Shown here in pieces: positions 32,055 to 45,499 of a stretch of 64,000 nt of DNA. Position 1 is the stretch's first letter. Every line of letters starts with the position of its first letter. The notes beneath the pieces were generated by a model. That model was not told the DNA's origin. It searched no databases and saw only the letters and a program-made list of their open reading frames with translations. The stretch comes from Pseudomonas sp. B6002 (GTDB taxonomy: Bacteria; Pseudomonadota; Gammaproteobacteria; Pseudomonadales; Pseudomonadaceae): the NCBI RefSeq assembly GCF_013385985.1, contig NZ_JACAOY010000006.1, forward strand, positions 62,001-126,000, read 5' to 3'. The position numbers and the translations under genes are program-made.

Positions 32055-32501
32055 CTAAAGAGAAGGGCGGATCAATTCGAGACTGTGGCGCTGCCCGGCC
32101 AGATAATCGTCGATGCAGCGGATGATCAGCTCGCTGCGCCAGTCGTCGCGCACGGCCATCAACTCGTCACGGGTCAGCCAGCGGGCGCGCAGGATGCCTT
32201 CGTCGAGTTGATAGTCTGGGTGGTGTTTCAGCGCCTTGGCGATGAAGCAGACCCGTTGGTAGGTCACGCCATTGCTCGGGGCCGTGTACAGGTAGATGCC
32301 GACGATGCCGGTGGCTTCCACGTCCCAGCCGGTTTCTTCGAGGGTTTCGCGCACGGCGGCTTCGGTGAGCGTTTCATGCGGGTCGAGGTGGCCGGCGGGC
32401 TGGTTGAGCACGGCGCGGCCGCCCTTGAGTTCTTCGACCATCAGGAAGCGGCCGCTGTCTTCGACAATGGTGGCGACGGTGATGTGGGGTTGCCAGGTCA
32501 T
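32055..32501 (-). CDS. nudJ: NUDIX hydrolase (NudJ-like)
   Basis: The 148-aa product has a complete NUDIX box (GHLDPHETLTEAAVRETLEE then TGW). Homologues called NudJ/YmfB act on thiamine pyrophosphate and other diphosphates; the substrate here is inferred. It lies 59 nt upstream of mnmA in the same direction and may head the mnmA-hflD-purB unit. Confidence 0.88.
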   Translation of the reverse strand: MTWQPHITVATIVEDSGRFLMVEELKGGRAVLNQPAGHLDPHETLTEAAVRETLEETGWDVEATGIVGIYLYTAPSNGVTYQRVCFIAKALKHHPDYQLDEGILRARWLTRDELMAVRDDWRSELIIRCIDDYLAGQRHSLELIRPSL

Positions 32502-32527
32502 TCAATACCTCGTGTTTGCACGGTCAT

Positions 32528-32611
32528 TGCAGGAGCTGGCTTGCCGGCGATGAGGCCCTCAAGCTTTGCGCAAGCCTTGAGGTCGCCATCGCCGGCAAGC
32601 CGGCTCCTACA
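32528..32611. repeat. REPIN downstream of idh
   Basis: Inverted arms with core GGCTTGCCGGCGATG flank a spacer that itself has a short inverted repeat (CCTCAAG...CTTGAGG), so the whole element can fold into one long hairpin. Confidence 0.87.
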
Positions 32612-32640
32612 GGGGTATTTGTTTTCAGTCGAGCAGTACA

Positions 32641-32669
32641 AACAGAAACCCCGGCACGGGGCCGGGGCT
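32641..32669 (-). terminator. idh terminator
   Basis: On the - strand a CCCCGGC/GCCGGGG stem (loop of 5) is followed by TTTCTGTTTG, 20 nt after the idh stop. Confidence 0.8.
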
Positions 32670-32688
32670 TCTTTGCATCCTTACAACC

Positions 32689-35407
<2,719 letters not shown>

Positions 35408-36664
35408 ATGGGATACAAGAAGATTCAGGTTCCGGCAGTCGGCGACAAAATCACCGTCAATGCAGACCATTCTCTCAATGTTCCTGACAAACCGATCATC
35501 CCTTATATAGAAGGCGACGGTATTGGCGTCGACATCAGCCCGGTGATGATCAAGGTGGTCGATGCAGCTGTTGAAAAGGCCTACGGCGGCAAGCGCAAAA
35601 TCTCCTGGATGGAGGTGTATGCCGGCGAAAAGGCCACTCAAGTCTACGACCAGGACACCTGGCTGCCCCAGGAAACCCTGGATGCTGTGAAGGATTACGT
35701 GGTGTCCATCAAGGGCCCACTGACCACGCCCGTCGGTGGCGGCATCCGCTCGCTGAACGTGGCTTTGCGCCAACAGCTCGACCTGTACGTGTGCCTGCGT
35801 CCGGTGCGCTGGTTTGAAGGCGTGCCGAGCCCGGTCAAGAAGCCTGGCGATGTCGACATGACCATCTTCCGTGAAAACTCCGAAGACATTTACGCCGGTA
35901 TCGAGTGGAAGGCCGGCTCGCCGGAAGCCAATAAGGTCATCAAGTTCCTGAAGGAAGAAATGGGTGTTACCAAGATCCGCTTTGACCAGGATTGCGGGAT
36001 TGGCGTGAAGCCGGTTTCGAAGGAGGGCACCAAGCGTCTCGCGCGCAAAGCCCTGCAGTATGTGGTGGATAACGACCGCGACTCGCTGACCATCGTGCAC
36101 AAAGGCAACATCATGAAGTTCACCGAGGGGGCCTTCAAAGAGTGGGCCTACGAAGTGGCGGCTGAGGAATTTGGTGCGACGCTGCTGGATGGCGGCCCGT
36201 GGATGCAGTTCAAGAACCCGAAGACCGGCAAGAACGTGGTGGTCAAGGATGCGATTGCCGATGCCATGCTTCAGCAGATCCTGTTGCGCCCGGCTGAGTA
36301 TGATGTGATCGCCACGCTTAACCTTAACGGCGACTACCTGTCTGACGCGCTGGCGGCAGAGGTGGGTGGGATTGGTATTGCGCCGGGGGCCAACCTGTCT
36401 GACACCGTGGCCATGTTCGAGGCAACCCACGGGACTGCGCCGAAATACGCGGGCAAAGACCAGGTCAACCCGGGTTCGCTGATCCTGTCTGCAGAAATGA
36501 TGCTGCGTCACATGGGCTGGACTGAGGCTGCCGACTTGATCATCAAGGGCACCAATGGCGCGATTTCGGCCAAGACCGTGACCTATGACTTCGAGCGCTT
36601 GATGGAGGGCGCCAAGTTGGTGTCATCGTCGGGCTTTGGTGATGCGCTGATTTCGCATATGTAA
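35408..36664 (+). CDS. icd: Isocitrate dehydrogenase (NADP+), dimeric type
   Basis: The E. coli-type enzyme of 418 aa. The segment [12 protein letters not shown] contains the serine that AceK phosphorylates in E. coli, so control by phosphorylation is possible. Substrate-binding arginines are in CLRPVRWF and the IPMDH/IDH signature is near residue 300. I chose ATG 35408 ([14 protein letters not shown]) with GGAG 6 nt upstream; an ATG at 35396 overlaps that ribosome binding site. Confidence 0.96.
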   Translation: MGYKKIQVPAVGDKITVNADHSLNVPDKPIIPYIEGDGIGVDISPVMIKVVDAAVEKAYGGKRKISWMEVYAGEKATQVYDQDTWLPQETLDAVKDYVVSIKGPLTTPVGGGIRSLNVALRQQLDLYVCLRPVRWFEGVPSPVKKPGDVDMTIFRENSEDIYAGIEWKAGSPEANKVIKFLKEEMGVTKIRFDQDCGIGVKPVSKEGTKRLARKALQYVVDNDRDSLTIVHKGNIMKFTEGAFKEWAYEVAAEEFGATLLDGGPWMQFKNPKTGKNVVVKDAIADAMLQQILLRPAEYDVIATLNLNGDYLSDALAAEVGGIGIAPGANLSDTVAMFEATHGTAPKYAGKDQVNPGSLILSAEMMLRHMGWTEAADLIIKGTNGAISAKTVTYDFERLMEGAKLVSSSGFGDALISHM

Positions 36665-36676
36665 GCGCCTGGGCAT

Positions 36677-36718
36677 AAAAAACCGGCCATACCGTCGAGG
36701 CGGAATGGCCGGTTTTTT
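36677..36718. terminator. Bidirectional terminator between icd and cspD
   Basis: The 14-bp perfect arms AAAAAACCGGCCAT and ATGGCCGGTTTTTT enclose 14 nt. It sits between the convergent icd and cspD genes and can serve both. Confidence 0.92.
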
Positions 36719-36742
36719 ATTGGGCGTTTGCTCAGTGGCCAA

Positions 36743-37003
36743 TCAGGCCAATTGCTTTTCTGTTTTTTGAGCGGTGCCATTTGTTGCTGTGCCGATGGTG
36801 ACTGGCGCACTGATATTCACGGCGTGCATGCCTTTGGGTCCCTGAATGATGTCAAAGGAGACCGGCTGCCCCGCCTTCAGTGTTTTATAGCCATCCATGA
36901 TAATCGCTGAGTAATGCGCAAAAAGGTCTTCTTCCTTGCCGTCTTCAATGATGAAGCCGTAACCCTTGGCATTGTTGAACCACTTGACCTTACCGCTAGT
37001 CAT
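36743..37003 (-). CDS. cspD: Cold-shock-like protein CspD
   Basis: An 86-aa cold-shock-domain protein. RNP1 (KGYGFI) and RNP2 (LFAHYSAI) are present. In E. coli CspD is made on starvation and inhibits replication. The position next to clpS/clpA, divergent, is conserved in gamma-proteobacteria. The start is ATG 37003 with GAGG 9 nt upstream; a long upstream open frame is not used. Confidence 0.94.
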   Translation of the reverse strand: MTSGKVKWFNNAKGYGFIIEDGKEEDLFAHYSAIIMDGYKTLKAGQPVSFDIIQGPKGMHAVNISAPVTIGTATNGTAQKTEKQLA

Positions 37004-37148
37004 GCCCATATCCCTCTGCACCAGACTCCATCGCTGGAGTATCATCCAGTTTATCCGTCCTAACCCGAATAAATAAGGTTGACTGCGCGGACCTTTTTTA
37101 CCCACTGTGGGTTCTATTGGTTGTAACACCGTTTCACCGATAGTCAAG

Positions 37149-37186
37149 GCGACCAGTCGGTCAGAGTTGAAATTCTGACAGGTCGC
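37149..37186. promoter_or_regulatory. Interrupted inverted repeat in cspD-clpS region
   Basis: Two nested pairs, GCGACC...GGTCGC and GTCAGA...TCTGAC, surround the loop GTTGAAAT, 42 nt before clpS. It could be a hairpin in the clpS leader or a binding site in the divergent promoter region. Confidence 0.4.
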
Positions 37187-37227
37187 CCCCACCACTGTAT
37201 TTGAACCACTGACGAACCTTTCTTTCC

Positions 37228-37596
37228 ATGCATGCAAACAGCCAGATTCGACTAACATTCAATCAGGATCGCCCGGATCAGGAACATGACGACGACGGTT
37301 CTGCAGGCATTGCTGTTCAGGAGGCCAAGCCCGCCCTGCAGGCGCCGCCGATGTACAAGGTGGTTTTGTTCAATGATGACTACACACCGATGGATTTCGT
37401 CGTCGAAGTGCTCGAGGTGTTTTTTAACCTGAACCGCGAGTTGGCGACCAAGGTAATGCTGGCCGTTCACACAGAAGGACGGGCAGTATGTGGAGTGTTT
37501 ACCCGCGACATCGCCGAGACAAAGGCCATGCAGGTCAACCAGTACGCCAGGGAAAGCCAGCATCCGCTACTCTGTGAAATCGAGAAGGACGGTTAA
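37228..37596 (+). CDS. clpS: ClpA adaptor protein ClpS
   Basis: Delivers N-end-rule substrates to ClpAP. The 122-aa product has the flexible N-terminus followed by the conserved core [18 protein letters not shown] and [23 protein letters not shown]. It begins 29 nt before clpA after its stop. Bpt and Aat, which create N-degrons, are encoded a few kb downstream. Confidence 0.97.
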   Translation: MHANSQIRLTFNQDRPDQEHDDDGSAGIAVQEAKPALQAPPMYKVVLFNDDYTPMDFVVEVLEVFFNLNRELATKVMLAVHTEGRAVCGVFTRDIAETKAMQVNQYARESQHPLLCEIEKDG

Positions 37597-37625
37597 CGCC
37601 GACCACTTGGGTATGAGGTGAAGCT

Positions 37626-39896
37626 ATGTTAAACCGCGAGCTCGAAGTCACCCTCAATCTTGCCTTCAAGGAGGCTCGTTCGAAACGTCATGAATTCATG
37701 ACCGTCGAACACCTGCTGTTGGCACTTTTGGATAACGAAGCTGCCGCCACCGTTTTACGTGCGTGCGGCGCCAACCTCGACAAACTCAAGCATGACCTGC
37801 AGGAGTTTATCGACTCCACTACGCCACTGATCCCCGTTCACGATGAAGACCGTGAAACCCAGCCGACCCTGGGCTTCCAGCGGGTGCTTCAACGTGCCGT
37901 GTTCCATGTGCAGAGCTCCGGCAAGCGAGAAGTCACAGGCGCCAACGTGCTTGTGGCGATCTTCAGCGAACAGGAAAGCCAGGCAGTGTTCCTGCTCAAG
38001 CAGCAGAGCGTTGCCCGTATCGATGTCGTCAACTACATCGCCCACGGTATCTCCAAGGTGCCCGGGCACGGCGATCATTCCGAGGGTGAGCAGGATATGC
38101 AGGACGACGAGGGCGGTGAGTCTTCTTCTTCGGGCAATCCACTGGATGCCTATGCCAGCAACCTCAATGAACTGGCGCGCCAGGGGCGGATCGATCCGCT
38201 GGTGGGGCGTGAGAATGAGGTTGAGCGTGTAGCGCAGATCCTCGCGCGTCGTCGCAAGAACAACCCGTTGCTGGTGGGTGAGGCGGGCGTGGGTAAAACC
38301 GCGATTGCCGAAGGCCTGGCCAAGCGCATCGTCGACAACCAGGTGCCGGACCTGCTGGCCAACAGTGTCGTCTACTCCCTGGACCTGGGCGCGTTGCTCG
38401 CCGGGACCAAGTACCGTGGCGATTTCGAGAAGCGCTTCAAGGCGCTGCTCGGTGAGCTGAAAAAACGTCCGCAGGCCATTCTGTTCATTGATGAGATCCA
38501 CACCATCATTGGTGCCGGTGCGGCATCCGGTGGGGTGATGGACGCCTCCAACCTGCTCAAGCCGCTGCTGTCGTCGGGTGATATCCGCTGCATCGGCTCG
38601 ACCACGTTCCAGGAATTCCGCGGCATCTTCGAAAAAGACCGTGCCCTGGCGCGCCGCTTCCAGAAAGTCGACGTGTCCGAGCCTTCGGTTGAAGACACCA
38701 TTGGCATTCTGCGCGGCCTGAAAGGGCGCTTCGAAGCGCACCACGGCATCGAGTACACCGATGAAGCCCTGCGTTCGGCGGCAGAGTTGGCGTCGCGCTA
38801 CATCAACGACCGGCACATGCCGGACAAGGCCATCGACGTGATCGACGAGGCGGGTGCCTACCAGCGCCTGCAGCCGGTCGAGAAGCGTGTGAAACGTATC
38901 GACGTGCCTCAAGTCGAGGACATCGTGGCGAAGATCGCGCGGATTCCGCCAAAACACGTCACCAGTTCCGACAAGGAGCTGCTGCGTAACCTCGAGCGCG
39001 ACCTGAAACTGACCGTGTTTGGCCAGGATGCGGCGATTGACTCGTTGTCCACCGCCATCAAGCTGTCCCGTGCAGGCCTCAAGTCGCCGGACAAACCAGT
39101 GGGTTCGTTCCTGTTCGCAGGCCCGACCGGCGTCGGCAAGACCGAAGCAGCGCGGCAATTGGCCAAGGCCATGGGGATCGAGCTGGTGCGTTTCGACATG
39201 TCCGAATACATGGAGCGTCACACCGTGTCGCGCCTGATCGGTGCGCCTCCGGGCTATGTCGGTTTCGACCAGGGCGGCCTGTTGACCGAAGCCATTACCA
39301 AGCAGCCGCATTGCGTGTTGCTGCTCGATGAAATCGAGAAGGCCCACCCGGAAGTCTTCAATCTGCTGTTGCAGGTGATGGACCACGGGACCCTGACCGA
39401 CAACAACGGGCGCAAGGCGGACTTCCGCAACGTGATCGTGATCATGACCACCAACGCCGGTGCCGAAACGGCCGCCCGGGCTTCGATCGGCTTCAGTCAT
39501 CAGGATCACTCGTCCGATGCCATGGAAGTGATCAAGAAGAGCTTTACGCCGGAGTTCCGCAACCGTCTGGACACCATTATCCAGTTTGGTCGCCTCAGCC
39601 ATGAGGTCATCAAAAGCGTGGTGGACAAGTTCCTTACCGAGCTCCAGGCGCAGTTGGAAGACAAGCGCGTGCAGTTGGAAGTGACAGATGCGGCACGCAG
39701 TTGGCTGGCCGAAGGCGGTTACGATGCGGCAATGGGCGCTCGCCCAATGGCGCGTCTGATCCAGGACAAGATCAAACGGCCATTGGCCGAAGAGATCCTG
39801 TTCGGCGAGTTGTCCGACCATGGTGGCGTGGTGCACATCGACCTGAAGGACGGCGAGCTGACCTTCGAGTTCGAAACCACGGCTGAAATGGCCTGA
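37626..39896 (+). CDS. clpA: ATP-dependent Clp protease ATP-binding subunit ClpA
   Basis: The AAA+ unfoldase of ClpAP, 756 aa. It has an N-domain (about 1-145), an AAA1 domain with [10 protein letters not shown], and an AAA2 domain with GPTGVGKTE. The IGF tripeptide that docks to ClpP is in [10 protein letters not shown] near residue 618. Between the N-domain and AAA1 is an acidic, Ser-rich linker ([18 protein letters not shown]). It has its own terminator. Confidence 0.98.
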   Translation: MLNRELEVTLNLAFKEARSKRHEFMTVEHLLLALLDNEAAATVLRACGANLDKLKHDLQEFIDSTTPLIPVHDEDRETQPTLGFQRVLQRAVFHVQSSGKREVTGANVLVAIFSEQESQAVFLLKQQSVARIDVVNYIAHGISKVPGHGDHSEGEQDMQDDEGGESSSSGNPLDAYASNLNELARQGRIDPLVGRENEVERVAQILARRRKNNPLLVGEAGVGKTAIAEGLAKRIVDNQVPDLLANSVVYSLDLGALLAGTKYRGDFEKRFKALLGELKKRPQAILFIDEIHTIIGAGAASGGVMDASNLLKPLLSSGDIRCIGSTTFQEFRGIFEKDRALARRFQKVDVSEPSVEDTIGILRGLKGRFEAHHGIEYTDEALRSAAELASRYINDRHMPDKAIDVIDEAGAYQRLQPVEKRVKRIDVPQVEDIVAKIARIPPKHVTSSDKELLRNLERDLKLTVFGQDAAIDSLSTAIKLSRAGLKSPDKPVGSFLFAGPTGVGKTEAARQLAKAMGIELVRFDMSEYMERHTVSRLIGAPPGYVGFDQGGLLTEAITKQPHCVLLLDEIEKAHPEVFNLLLQVMDHGTLTDNNGRKADFRNVIVIMTTNAGAETAARASIGFSHQDHSSDAMEVIKKSFTPEFRNRLDTIIQFGRLSHEVIKSVVDKFLTELQAQLEDKRVQLEVTDAARSWLAEGGYDAAMGARPMARLIQDKIKRPLAEEILFGELSDHGGVVHIDLKDGELTFEFETTAEMA

Positions 39897-39915
39897 TAGC
39901 TGACTGCAATAAAGC

Positions 39916-39940
39916 AAAAGGCGCCGAAAGGCGCCTTTTT
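39916..39940 (+). terminator. clpA terminator
   Basis: The stem AAAAGGCGCC/GGCGCCTTTT has a GAAA loop and a T-run, 20 nt after the clpA stop. Confidence 0.92.
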
Positions 39941-39965
39941 GCTGTCTCGAATACGCCGCGCGCCC

Positions 39966-40051
39966 TGTAGGAGTCCGGCTTGCCGGCGATGAGGCCCGCA
40001 AGATCGGCGCCTGCCTCATGGTCGCCATCGCCGGCAAGCCGGGCTCCTACA
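39966..40051. repeat. REPIN between clpA and infA
   Basis: Inverted arms with core CCGGCTTGCCGGCGATG sit between two convergent terminators. The left arm has GGAGTCCGGC where the right has GGAGCCCGGC, so pairing is imperfect. Confidence 0.87.
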
Positions 40052-40084
40052 GGGGAGAGGTGCTTGATAAATAGCGCACACACA

Positions 40085-40111
40085 AAAACGCCCGGCATAA
40101 CCGGGCGTTTT
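40085..40111 (-). terminator. infA terminator
   Basis: The 11-bp perfect arms AAAACGCCCGG and CCGGGCGTTTT enclose 5 nt, 12 nt after the infA stop. Confidence 0.9.
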
Positions 40112-40123
40112 GTATTGACTTGC

Positions 40124-40342
40124 TTAGCGAGCGCGGTAAGTGATGCGCCCTTTGCTCAAGTCATAGGGCGTCAGCTCGACGCGCACTTTGTCACCGGTAA
40201 GAATACGAATGTAGTTCTTGCGCATCTTGCCGGAGATATGCGCGGTTACGACGTGCCCATTTTCCAACTCCACACGAAACATGGTGTTGGGCAGGGTGTC
40301 GACGACAGTGCCTTCCATTTCGAAGCTGTCTTCTTTCGACAT
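40124..40342 (-). CDS. infA: Translation initiation factor IF-1
   Basis: A 72-aa S1-type OB-fold protein that binds the ribosomal A site during initiation. The sequence [20 protein letters not shown] to GRITYRAR is near identical to other Pseudomonas IF-1. The ATG at 40342 is clear. Confidence 0.98.
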
Positions 40343-40442
40343 GCAGTAAAGCCCTCGGTATCCAGTGAATGGCCCGGTGCAACTGCGCCAGGCAAAAGCG
40401 GCGTGCATTGTGCCCGAAAAAGGGTGTTTAAGCCAAGGGGTT

Positions 40443-41150
40443 CTAGTTAAGCACGACCCATCTTTGATTAATCAGCAGTTCAATGGGCCGATATTGGGTC
40501 TTGTAGTTCATCTTTTTGCAGTTTTTGATCCAGTAGCCGAGGTACACCGCTTCCAGTTCCAGGCGCAGGGCTTCGCCGATTTGCCATAGGATGGCAAAGC
40601 GCCCGAGGCTGCGGCGCTCTTCGGCGGGCTCATAGAAGGTATAAACCGCCGAAAGACCGTTGGGCAGCAAATCGGTGACCGCGACGGCCAGCAGGCGGCC
40701 ATCGAGTCGAAACTCATAAAATCGCGAAAACGGCAGGTCGCGCACCAGGAACGTCGAAAACTGGTCGCGGCTCGGTGGAAACATATCGCCGTCGGCGTGG
40801 CGCTGTTCGATGTAGCGCTGGTAAAGGTCGAAATATTCTTCGCTGAACCGCGGTTTAGTGGCGGTTACCGTCAGGTCGGCGTTTCGCTTGAGGATGCGCT
40901 TCTGATTGCGGTCCGGCAGGAATTGCGCCACCGGAATGCGCGCCGGCACGCAGGCATTGCAGTTCTGGCAATGCGGGCGGTACAGGTGATCGCCGCTGCG
41001 CCGAAAGCCCATCTCGGAAAGGTCGGCATACACATGCACGTCCATCGGCTGGCTGGGATCGAGGAACAGCGTCGTGGCCTGCTCGTCGGGCAGATAGCTG
41101 CAAGAGTGGGCTTGAGTGGCATAGAACTTCAACCGCGCCAGCTCGGTCAT
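40443..41150 (-). CDS. bpt: Aspartate/glutamate leucyltransferase (Bpt)
   Basis: Transfers leucine from tRNA to proteins with N-terminal Asp or Glu and so makes substrates for ClpS-ClpAP. The 235-aa product has the N-terminal Cys motif CSYLPDEQ and the cluster [13 protein letters not shown], typical of ATE/Bpt enzymes. The start [13 protein letters not shown] at 41150 has GAGGG 6 nt upstream. It follows aat on the same strand. Confidence 0.95.
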
Positions 41151-41206
41151 GATCAACCCTCGGGATAAGCTTTGAAATAAGTGTAAGCCAGGTGCGCGCA
41201 AGTCGC

Positions 41207-41887
41207 CTAGGAAACCCACGGTCCAGAGCTGGTTTGGTCCAGGTGATCGCGCAGGAAGCCGGCAAATACGTCACGCGGTATGGCCCGGGCGCCGAGGCTG
41301 TGCAAGTGGTCATTGGGCATCTGGCAGTCGATCAGGACGAAACCCCAGGCTTGTAGTTGCCGGGTGAGTGTGGCGAAGCCGAATTTCGACGCGTTGTCGG
41401 CGCGACTGAACATGGATTCGCCAAAGAACAGTTGCCCCATCGCCAGGCCGTACAGGCCGCCCACCAGTTGGCCCGCATCCCACACTTCCACGGAATGCGC
41501 GTAGCCGCGGTGGTGCAGCTCCAGGTAGGCGCCCTGGATACCTTCGGTGATCCAGGTGCTGTCGGCGTAGGCGCGCGGCGCGGCGCAGGCCTGGATGACG
41601 GCGGCGAAATCCTGGTCGAAGGTCACGGTATAGCGCTGCTGGCGCAGCAATTTTGCGAGGCTGCGCGAGACGTGCAGCTCGTCGGGGAAGATCACGGTGC
41701 GCGGGTCTGGCGACCACCAGAGGATCGGCTGGCCCTCCGAGAACCACGGAAAGCAGCCATGCCGGTAGGCCTGGATCAGTCGCTCGGCCGACAGGTCGCC
41801 ACCGGCGGCCAGCAGGCCATTGGGTTCGCGCATGGCCTTGGCCAGTGGCGGGAAAGTCAGGGAGTCGCGTTGCAACCAGGTCAGCAT
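41207..41887 (-). CDS. aat: Leucyl/phenylalanyl-tRNA-protein transferase
   Basis: Adds Leu or Phe to proteins with N-terminal Lys or Arg. The 226-aa product has the conserved [17 protein letters not shown] and WWSPDPR segments and [15 protein letters not shown]. The start ATG 41887 ([15 protein letters not shown]) matches the family; upstream extension to 41941 is less likely. A 56-nt gap precedes bpt. Confidence 0.95.
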   Translation of the reverse strand: MLTWLQRDSLTFPPLAKAMREPNGLLAAGGDLSAERLIQAYRHGCFPWFSEGQPILWWSPDPRTVIFPDELHVSRSLAKLLRQQRYTVTFDQDFAAVIQACAAPRAYADSTWITEGIQGAYLELHHRGYAHSVEVWDAGQLVGGLYGLAMGQLFFGESMFSRADNASKFGFATLTRQLQAWGFVLIDCQMPNDHLHSLGARAIPRDVFAGFLRDHLDQTSSGPWVS

Positions 41888-42385
41888 GGCATCCAGGCTT
41901 ACGGAAGGGGAGGGGAGTGGCAGGTAGGGCAACTGCCGCACGAGTGCTGATTATTGTCGACGCGGCGCTGTGGGGCCAGCCCGAATCGGGTGTCGGCACG
42001 GATTAGCGTGAGCAGGTGTTTCTGCAACTCTGGGTGACTGTCGCGGTCGTAATCGGGTCTGGGCCATGCAGGCCATTTGCCAAGCTGCTCCGGATTGGCA
42101 AAAACAGCTCATAAGCCTTTGTCAGCAAAGACAATGCATGCTCAAATTGATCGCGTTATGACAACTCAATTGTCTATGCTGATGGGTAGGGGGCAAGGGC
42201 GTGGCATCGGTGGCACAAACCCGTACAATGCGGCCATTGTGGCGTTATCGCCATTTCACCTAGCCGTTATCCGGTGTTAAAAGTAGATTCAACGACATTC
42301 GTTCATTTTTCAGCTGCTCGGATTGGGCAGTCATGTGCAGTCATTCAACAGATGGACGCGCTAATGGCGCAGGAATAGACCCGTT
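41888..42385. other. aat-ftsK intergenic region
   Basis: About 500 bp that must hold the divergent promoters of aat and ftsK. A TTGTCA/TCAAAT pair with a 17-nt spacer on + near 42120 is a weak promoter candidate. I see no protein-coding gene. In P. aeruginosa, as I recall, a thioredoxin reductase gene lies between aat and ftsK; nothing like it is present here. Confidence 0.5.
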
Positions 42386-44794
42386 TTGAAGAAATCCGCC
42401 GCAACACCCAAAGCAGCAGTCGTGCCGGCCTGGCGCCAGCACCTGCATTATCGACTCAAGGAAGGTGCGCTGATCGCAATCGGCGCGCTGTGCCTGTTCC
42501 TGATGATGGCCTTGCTCACCTATGGAAAGGACGATCCGGGCTGGAGCCACAACAGCAAGATCGAAGACGTGCAGAACTTCGGCGGGCCTGCCGGTTCCTA
42601 CAGCGCCGATATCCTGTTCATGGTGCTGGGTTATTTTGCGTACATCTTCCCCTTGTTGCTGGCGATCAAGACCTGGCAGATCTTCCGTCAGCGCCATGAG
42701 CCGTGGCAGTGGAGCGGCTGGCTGTTCTCCTGGCGCCTGATCGGCCTGGTGTTCCTGGTGCTGTCCGGCGCGGCACTGGCCCATATCCATTTTCATGCAC
42801 CCACCGGCCTGCCGGCGGGCGCTGGCGGTGCGCTGGGCGAAAGCCTCGGCGACCTGGCGCGCAGGACCCTGAATATCCAGGGCAGCACCCTGATGTTCAT
42901 CGCGCTGTTCCTGTTCGGCCTCACGGTGTTCACCGACCTGTCATGGTTCAAGGTGATGGACGTGACCGGCAAGATCACCCTCGACCTGCTGGAGCTGTTC
43001 CAGGGCGCCGCCAACCGCTGGTGGGCCGCCCGGGTGGACCGCAAGCGCATGGTGGCCCAGTTGCGTGAGGTCGACACCCGCGTCAACGAGGTGGTTGCCC
43101 CGAGCACGCCGGACCGTCGTGAGCAGGCCAAGGTCAAGGAGCGCCTTATCGAGCGCGAGCAGGCCCTGAGCAAGCACATGTCGGACCGCGAGAAACAGGT
43201 GCCGCCCGTTATCGCCCCCGCGCCGCCCAAGGCCCCCGAGCCGAGCCATCGCGTGCAGAAAGAGAAGCAGGCGCCGTTGTTTGTCGACAGCGCCGTCGAA
43301 GGCACCTTGCCGCCGATCTCGATCCTCGACCCGGCTGAAAAGAAACAACTCAACTATTCCCCGGAATCCCTGGCGGCTGTCGGCCACCTGCTGGAAATCA
43401 AGCTCAAGGAGTTTGGCGTCGAAGTGTCGGTGGACTCGATCCATCCCGGCCCGGTGATTACCCGCTACGAAATCCAGCCGGCCGCTGGCGTGAAGGTCAG
43501 CCGTATTGCCAACCTGGCAAAGGACTTGGCTCGCTCCCTGGCCGTGACCAGCGTGCGTGTGGTGGAAGTGATTCCCGGCAAGACCACCGTGGGTATCGAG
43601 ATTCCCAACGAAGACCGCCAGATCGTGCGCTTCTCCGAAGTGCTGTCGACGCCTGAATACGACAACTTCAAGTCGCCGGTCACCCTGGCCCTGGGCCACG
43701 ACATCGGCGGCAAGCCGGTGATCACTGACCTGGCGAAAATGCCTCACCTGCTGGTGGCCGGTACCACCGGTTCCGGTAAGTCGGTGGGTGTGAACGCGAT
43801 GATCCTGTCGATCCTGTTCAAGTCCGGCCCGGAAGACGCCAAGCTGATCATGATCGACCCGAAGATGCTGGAACTGTCGATCTACGAAGGCATTCCGCAC
43901 CTGCTGTGCCCGGTGGTCACCGACATGAAGGACGCCGCCAACGCTCTGCGCTGGAGCGTCGCCGAGATGGAGCGTCGCTACAAGCTGATGGCGAAGATGG
44001 GCGTGCGTAACCTGTCGGGCTTCAACGCCAAGATCAAGGAAGCCCACGAGCGCGGCGAGACCATCGATGACCCGTTGTACAAGCGTGAAAGCATCCACGA
44101 CGAAGCGCCGAAACTGACCAAGCTGCCGACCATCGTGGTGGTGGTCGACGAATTTGCCGACATGATGATGATCGTCGGCAAGAAGGTCGAAGAGCTGATC
44201 GCACGTATCGCCCAGAAGGCCCGTGCGGCCGGTATCCACCTGATTCTCGCCACCCAGCGGCCATCGGTGGACGTGATCACCGGCCTGATCAAGGCCAACA
44301 TCCCGACGCGCATGGCGTTCCAGGTGTCGAGCAAGATCGACTCGCGGACCATCATCGACCAGGGTGGCGCCGAACAATTGCTGGGCCACGGTGACATGCT
44401 CTACATGCCGCCCGGCACCAGCCTGCCGATTCGGGTTCACGGCGCGTTCGTGTCCGACGATGAAGTACACCGCGTGGTGGAAGCCTGGAAGCTGCGTGGC
44501 GCGCCGGAATACAACGACGACATCCTCAACGGCGTCGAAGAGGCCGGCAGCGGCTTTGAAAACGGTGGCGGTGGCGGTGAAGACGATGCCGAAACCGATG
44601 CCCTGTATGACGAAGCCGTGGCGTTTGTGCTGGAAAGCCGTCGTGCCTCGATCTCTGCGGTACAGCGCAAACTGAAGATCGGCTACAACCGCGCCGCCCG
44701 CATGATCGAAGCCATGGAAATGGCCGGCGTCGTCACCGCAATGAACACCAACGGTTCGCGCGAAGTCATTGCCCCCGGGCAGATGCGCGACTGA
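42386..44794 (+). CDS. ftsK: DNA translocase FtsK
   Basis: Pumps DNA at the septum and activates XerCD recombination. The 802-aa product has four N-terminal membrane helices (about residues 27-190), a charged linker, a RecA-like motor with Walker [15 protein letters not shown] near residue 462, and a C-terminal winged-helix gamma domain ([26 protein letters not shown]) that reads KOPS sites. The start is TTG at 42386 with AGGAA upstream. The linker is short compared with E. coli FtsK. Confidence 0.96.
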   Translation: MKKSAATPKAAVVPAWRQHLHYRLKEGALIAIGALCLFLMMALLTYGKDDPGWSHNSKIEDVQNFGGPAGSYSADILFMVLGYFAYIFPLLLAIKTWQIFRQRHEPWQWSGWLFSWRLIGLVFLVLSGAALAHIHFHAPTGLPAGAGGALGESLGDLARRTLNIQGSTLMFIALFLFGLTVFTDLSWFKVMDVTGKITLDLLELFQGAANRWWAARVDRKRMVAQLREVDTRVNEVVAPSTPDRREQAKVKERLIEREQALSKHMSDREKQVPPVIAPAPPKAPEPSHRVQKEKQAPLFVDSAVEGTLPPISILDPAEKKQLNYSPESLAAVGHLLEIKLKEFGVEVSVDSIHPGPVITRYEIQPAAGVKVSRIANLAKDLARSLAVTSVRVVEVIPGKTTVGIEIPNEDRQIVRFSEVLSTPEYDNFKSPVTLALGHDIGGKPVITDLAKMPHLLVAGTTGSGKSVGVNAMILSILFKSGPEDAKLIMIDPKMLELSIYEGIPHLLCPVVTDMKDAANALRWSVAEMERRYKLMAKMGVRNLSGFNAKIKEAHERGETIDDPLYKRESIHDEAPKLTKLPTIVVVVDEFADMMMIVGKKVEELIARIAQKARAAGIHLILATQRPSVDVITGLIKANIPTRMAFQVSSKIDSRTIIDQGGAEQLLGHGDMLYMPPGTSLPIRVHGAFVSDDEVHRVVEAWKLRGAPEYNDDILNGVEEAGSGFENGGGGGEDDAETDALYDEAVAFVLESRRASISAVQRKLKIGYNRAARMIEAMEMAGVVTAMNTNGSREVIAPGQMRD

Positions 44795-44848
44795 TCCCGC
44801 GCCGCGTGGCAGCACGCGGCGCGTCCTGACCATTCAATGAGGACTCCC

Positions 44849-45472
44849 ATGCGTCTTATCCGCATGCTGTTGTTGCCGGCCCTGGCCCTGACCGCTGTTT
44901 CGGCCCATGCCGACCCGGCTTCCGTCGCCAGCCTGACCAACCTGTTGGACAAATCCAAGACCCTGACCGCGCGCTTCTCGCAACTGACCCTGGATGCCGG
45001 TGGCACCCAGCTGCAGCAGACCGAAGGCGAAATGGCCGTGCAGCGCCCGGGCCTGTTCTACTGGCACACCGAAGGCAAGTCCGAGCAGACCATCGTCTCC
45101 GACGGCCAGAAAGTCACCCTGTGGGACCCGGACCTGGAACAGGCGACCATCAAGAAGCTCGACCCGCGCCTGAACCAGACCCCGGCCTTGCTGTTGTCCG
45201 GTGATGTGTCGAAGATCAACGACAGCTTCGAGATCACCTCCAAGCAAACCAGCAACGTGATCGAGTTCACTCTCAAGCCCAAGTCCAAGGACACGCTGTT
45301 CGACAGCCTGAACCTGTCATTTGGTAACGGTGTGATCAACAACATGCGCCTGATCGACAGCGTCGGCCAGCGCACCGATATCCTGTTCTCCGGGGTCAAG
45401 GCCAACGAGCCGGTGCCGGCGTCCAAGTTCAAGTTCGACATCCCCAAGGGTGCCGACGTGATCCAGGAATAA
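44849..45472 (+). CDS. lolA: Outer-membrane lipoprotein carrier protein LolA
   Basis: A periplasmic chaperone that takes lipoproteins from LolCDE to LolB. The 207-aa product has a signal peptide ([21 protein letters not shown]) and the LolA fold, with W and R residues in [17 protein letters not shown] chose ATG 44849 with GAGGA 5 nt upstream over ATG 44837. It lies between ftsK and rarA in the standard order. Confidence 0.96.
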   Translation: MRLIRMLLLPALALTAVSAHADPASVASLTNLLDKSKTLTARFSQLTLDAGGTQLQQTEGEMAVQRPGLFYWHTEGKSEQTIVSDGQKVTLWDPDLEQATIKKLDPRLNQTPALLLSGDVSKINDSFEITSKQTSNVIEFTLKPKSKDTLFDSLNLSFGNGVINNMRLIDSVGQRTDILFSGVKANEPVPASKFKFDIPKGADVIQE

Positions 45473-45499
45473 TCTGCCCAGAGGTTTCAAACGCTGCCC

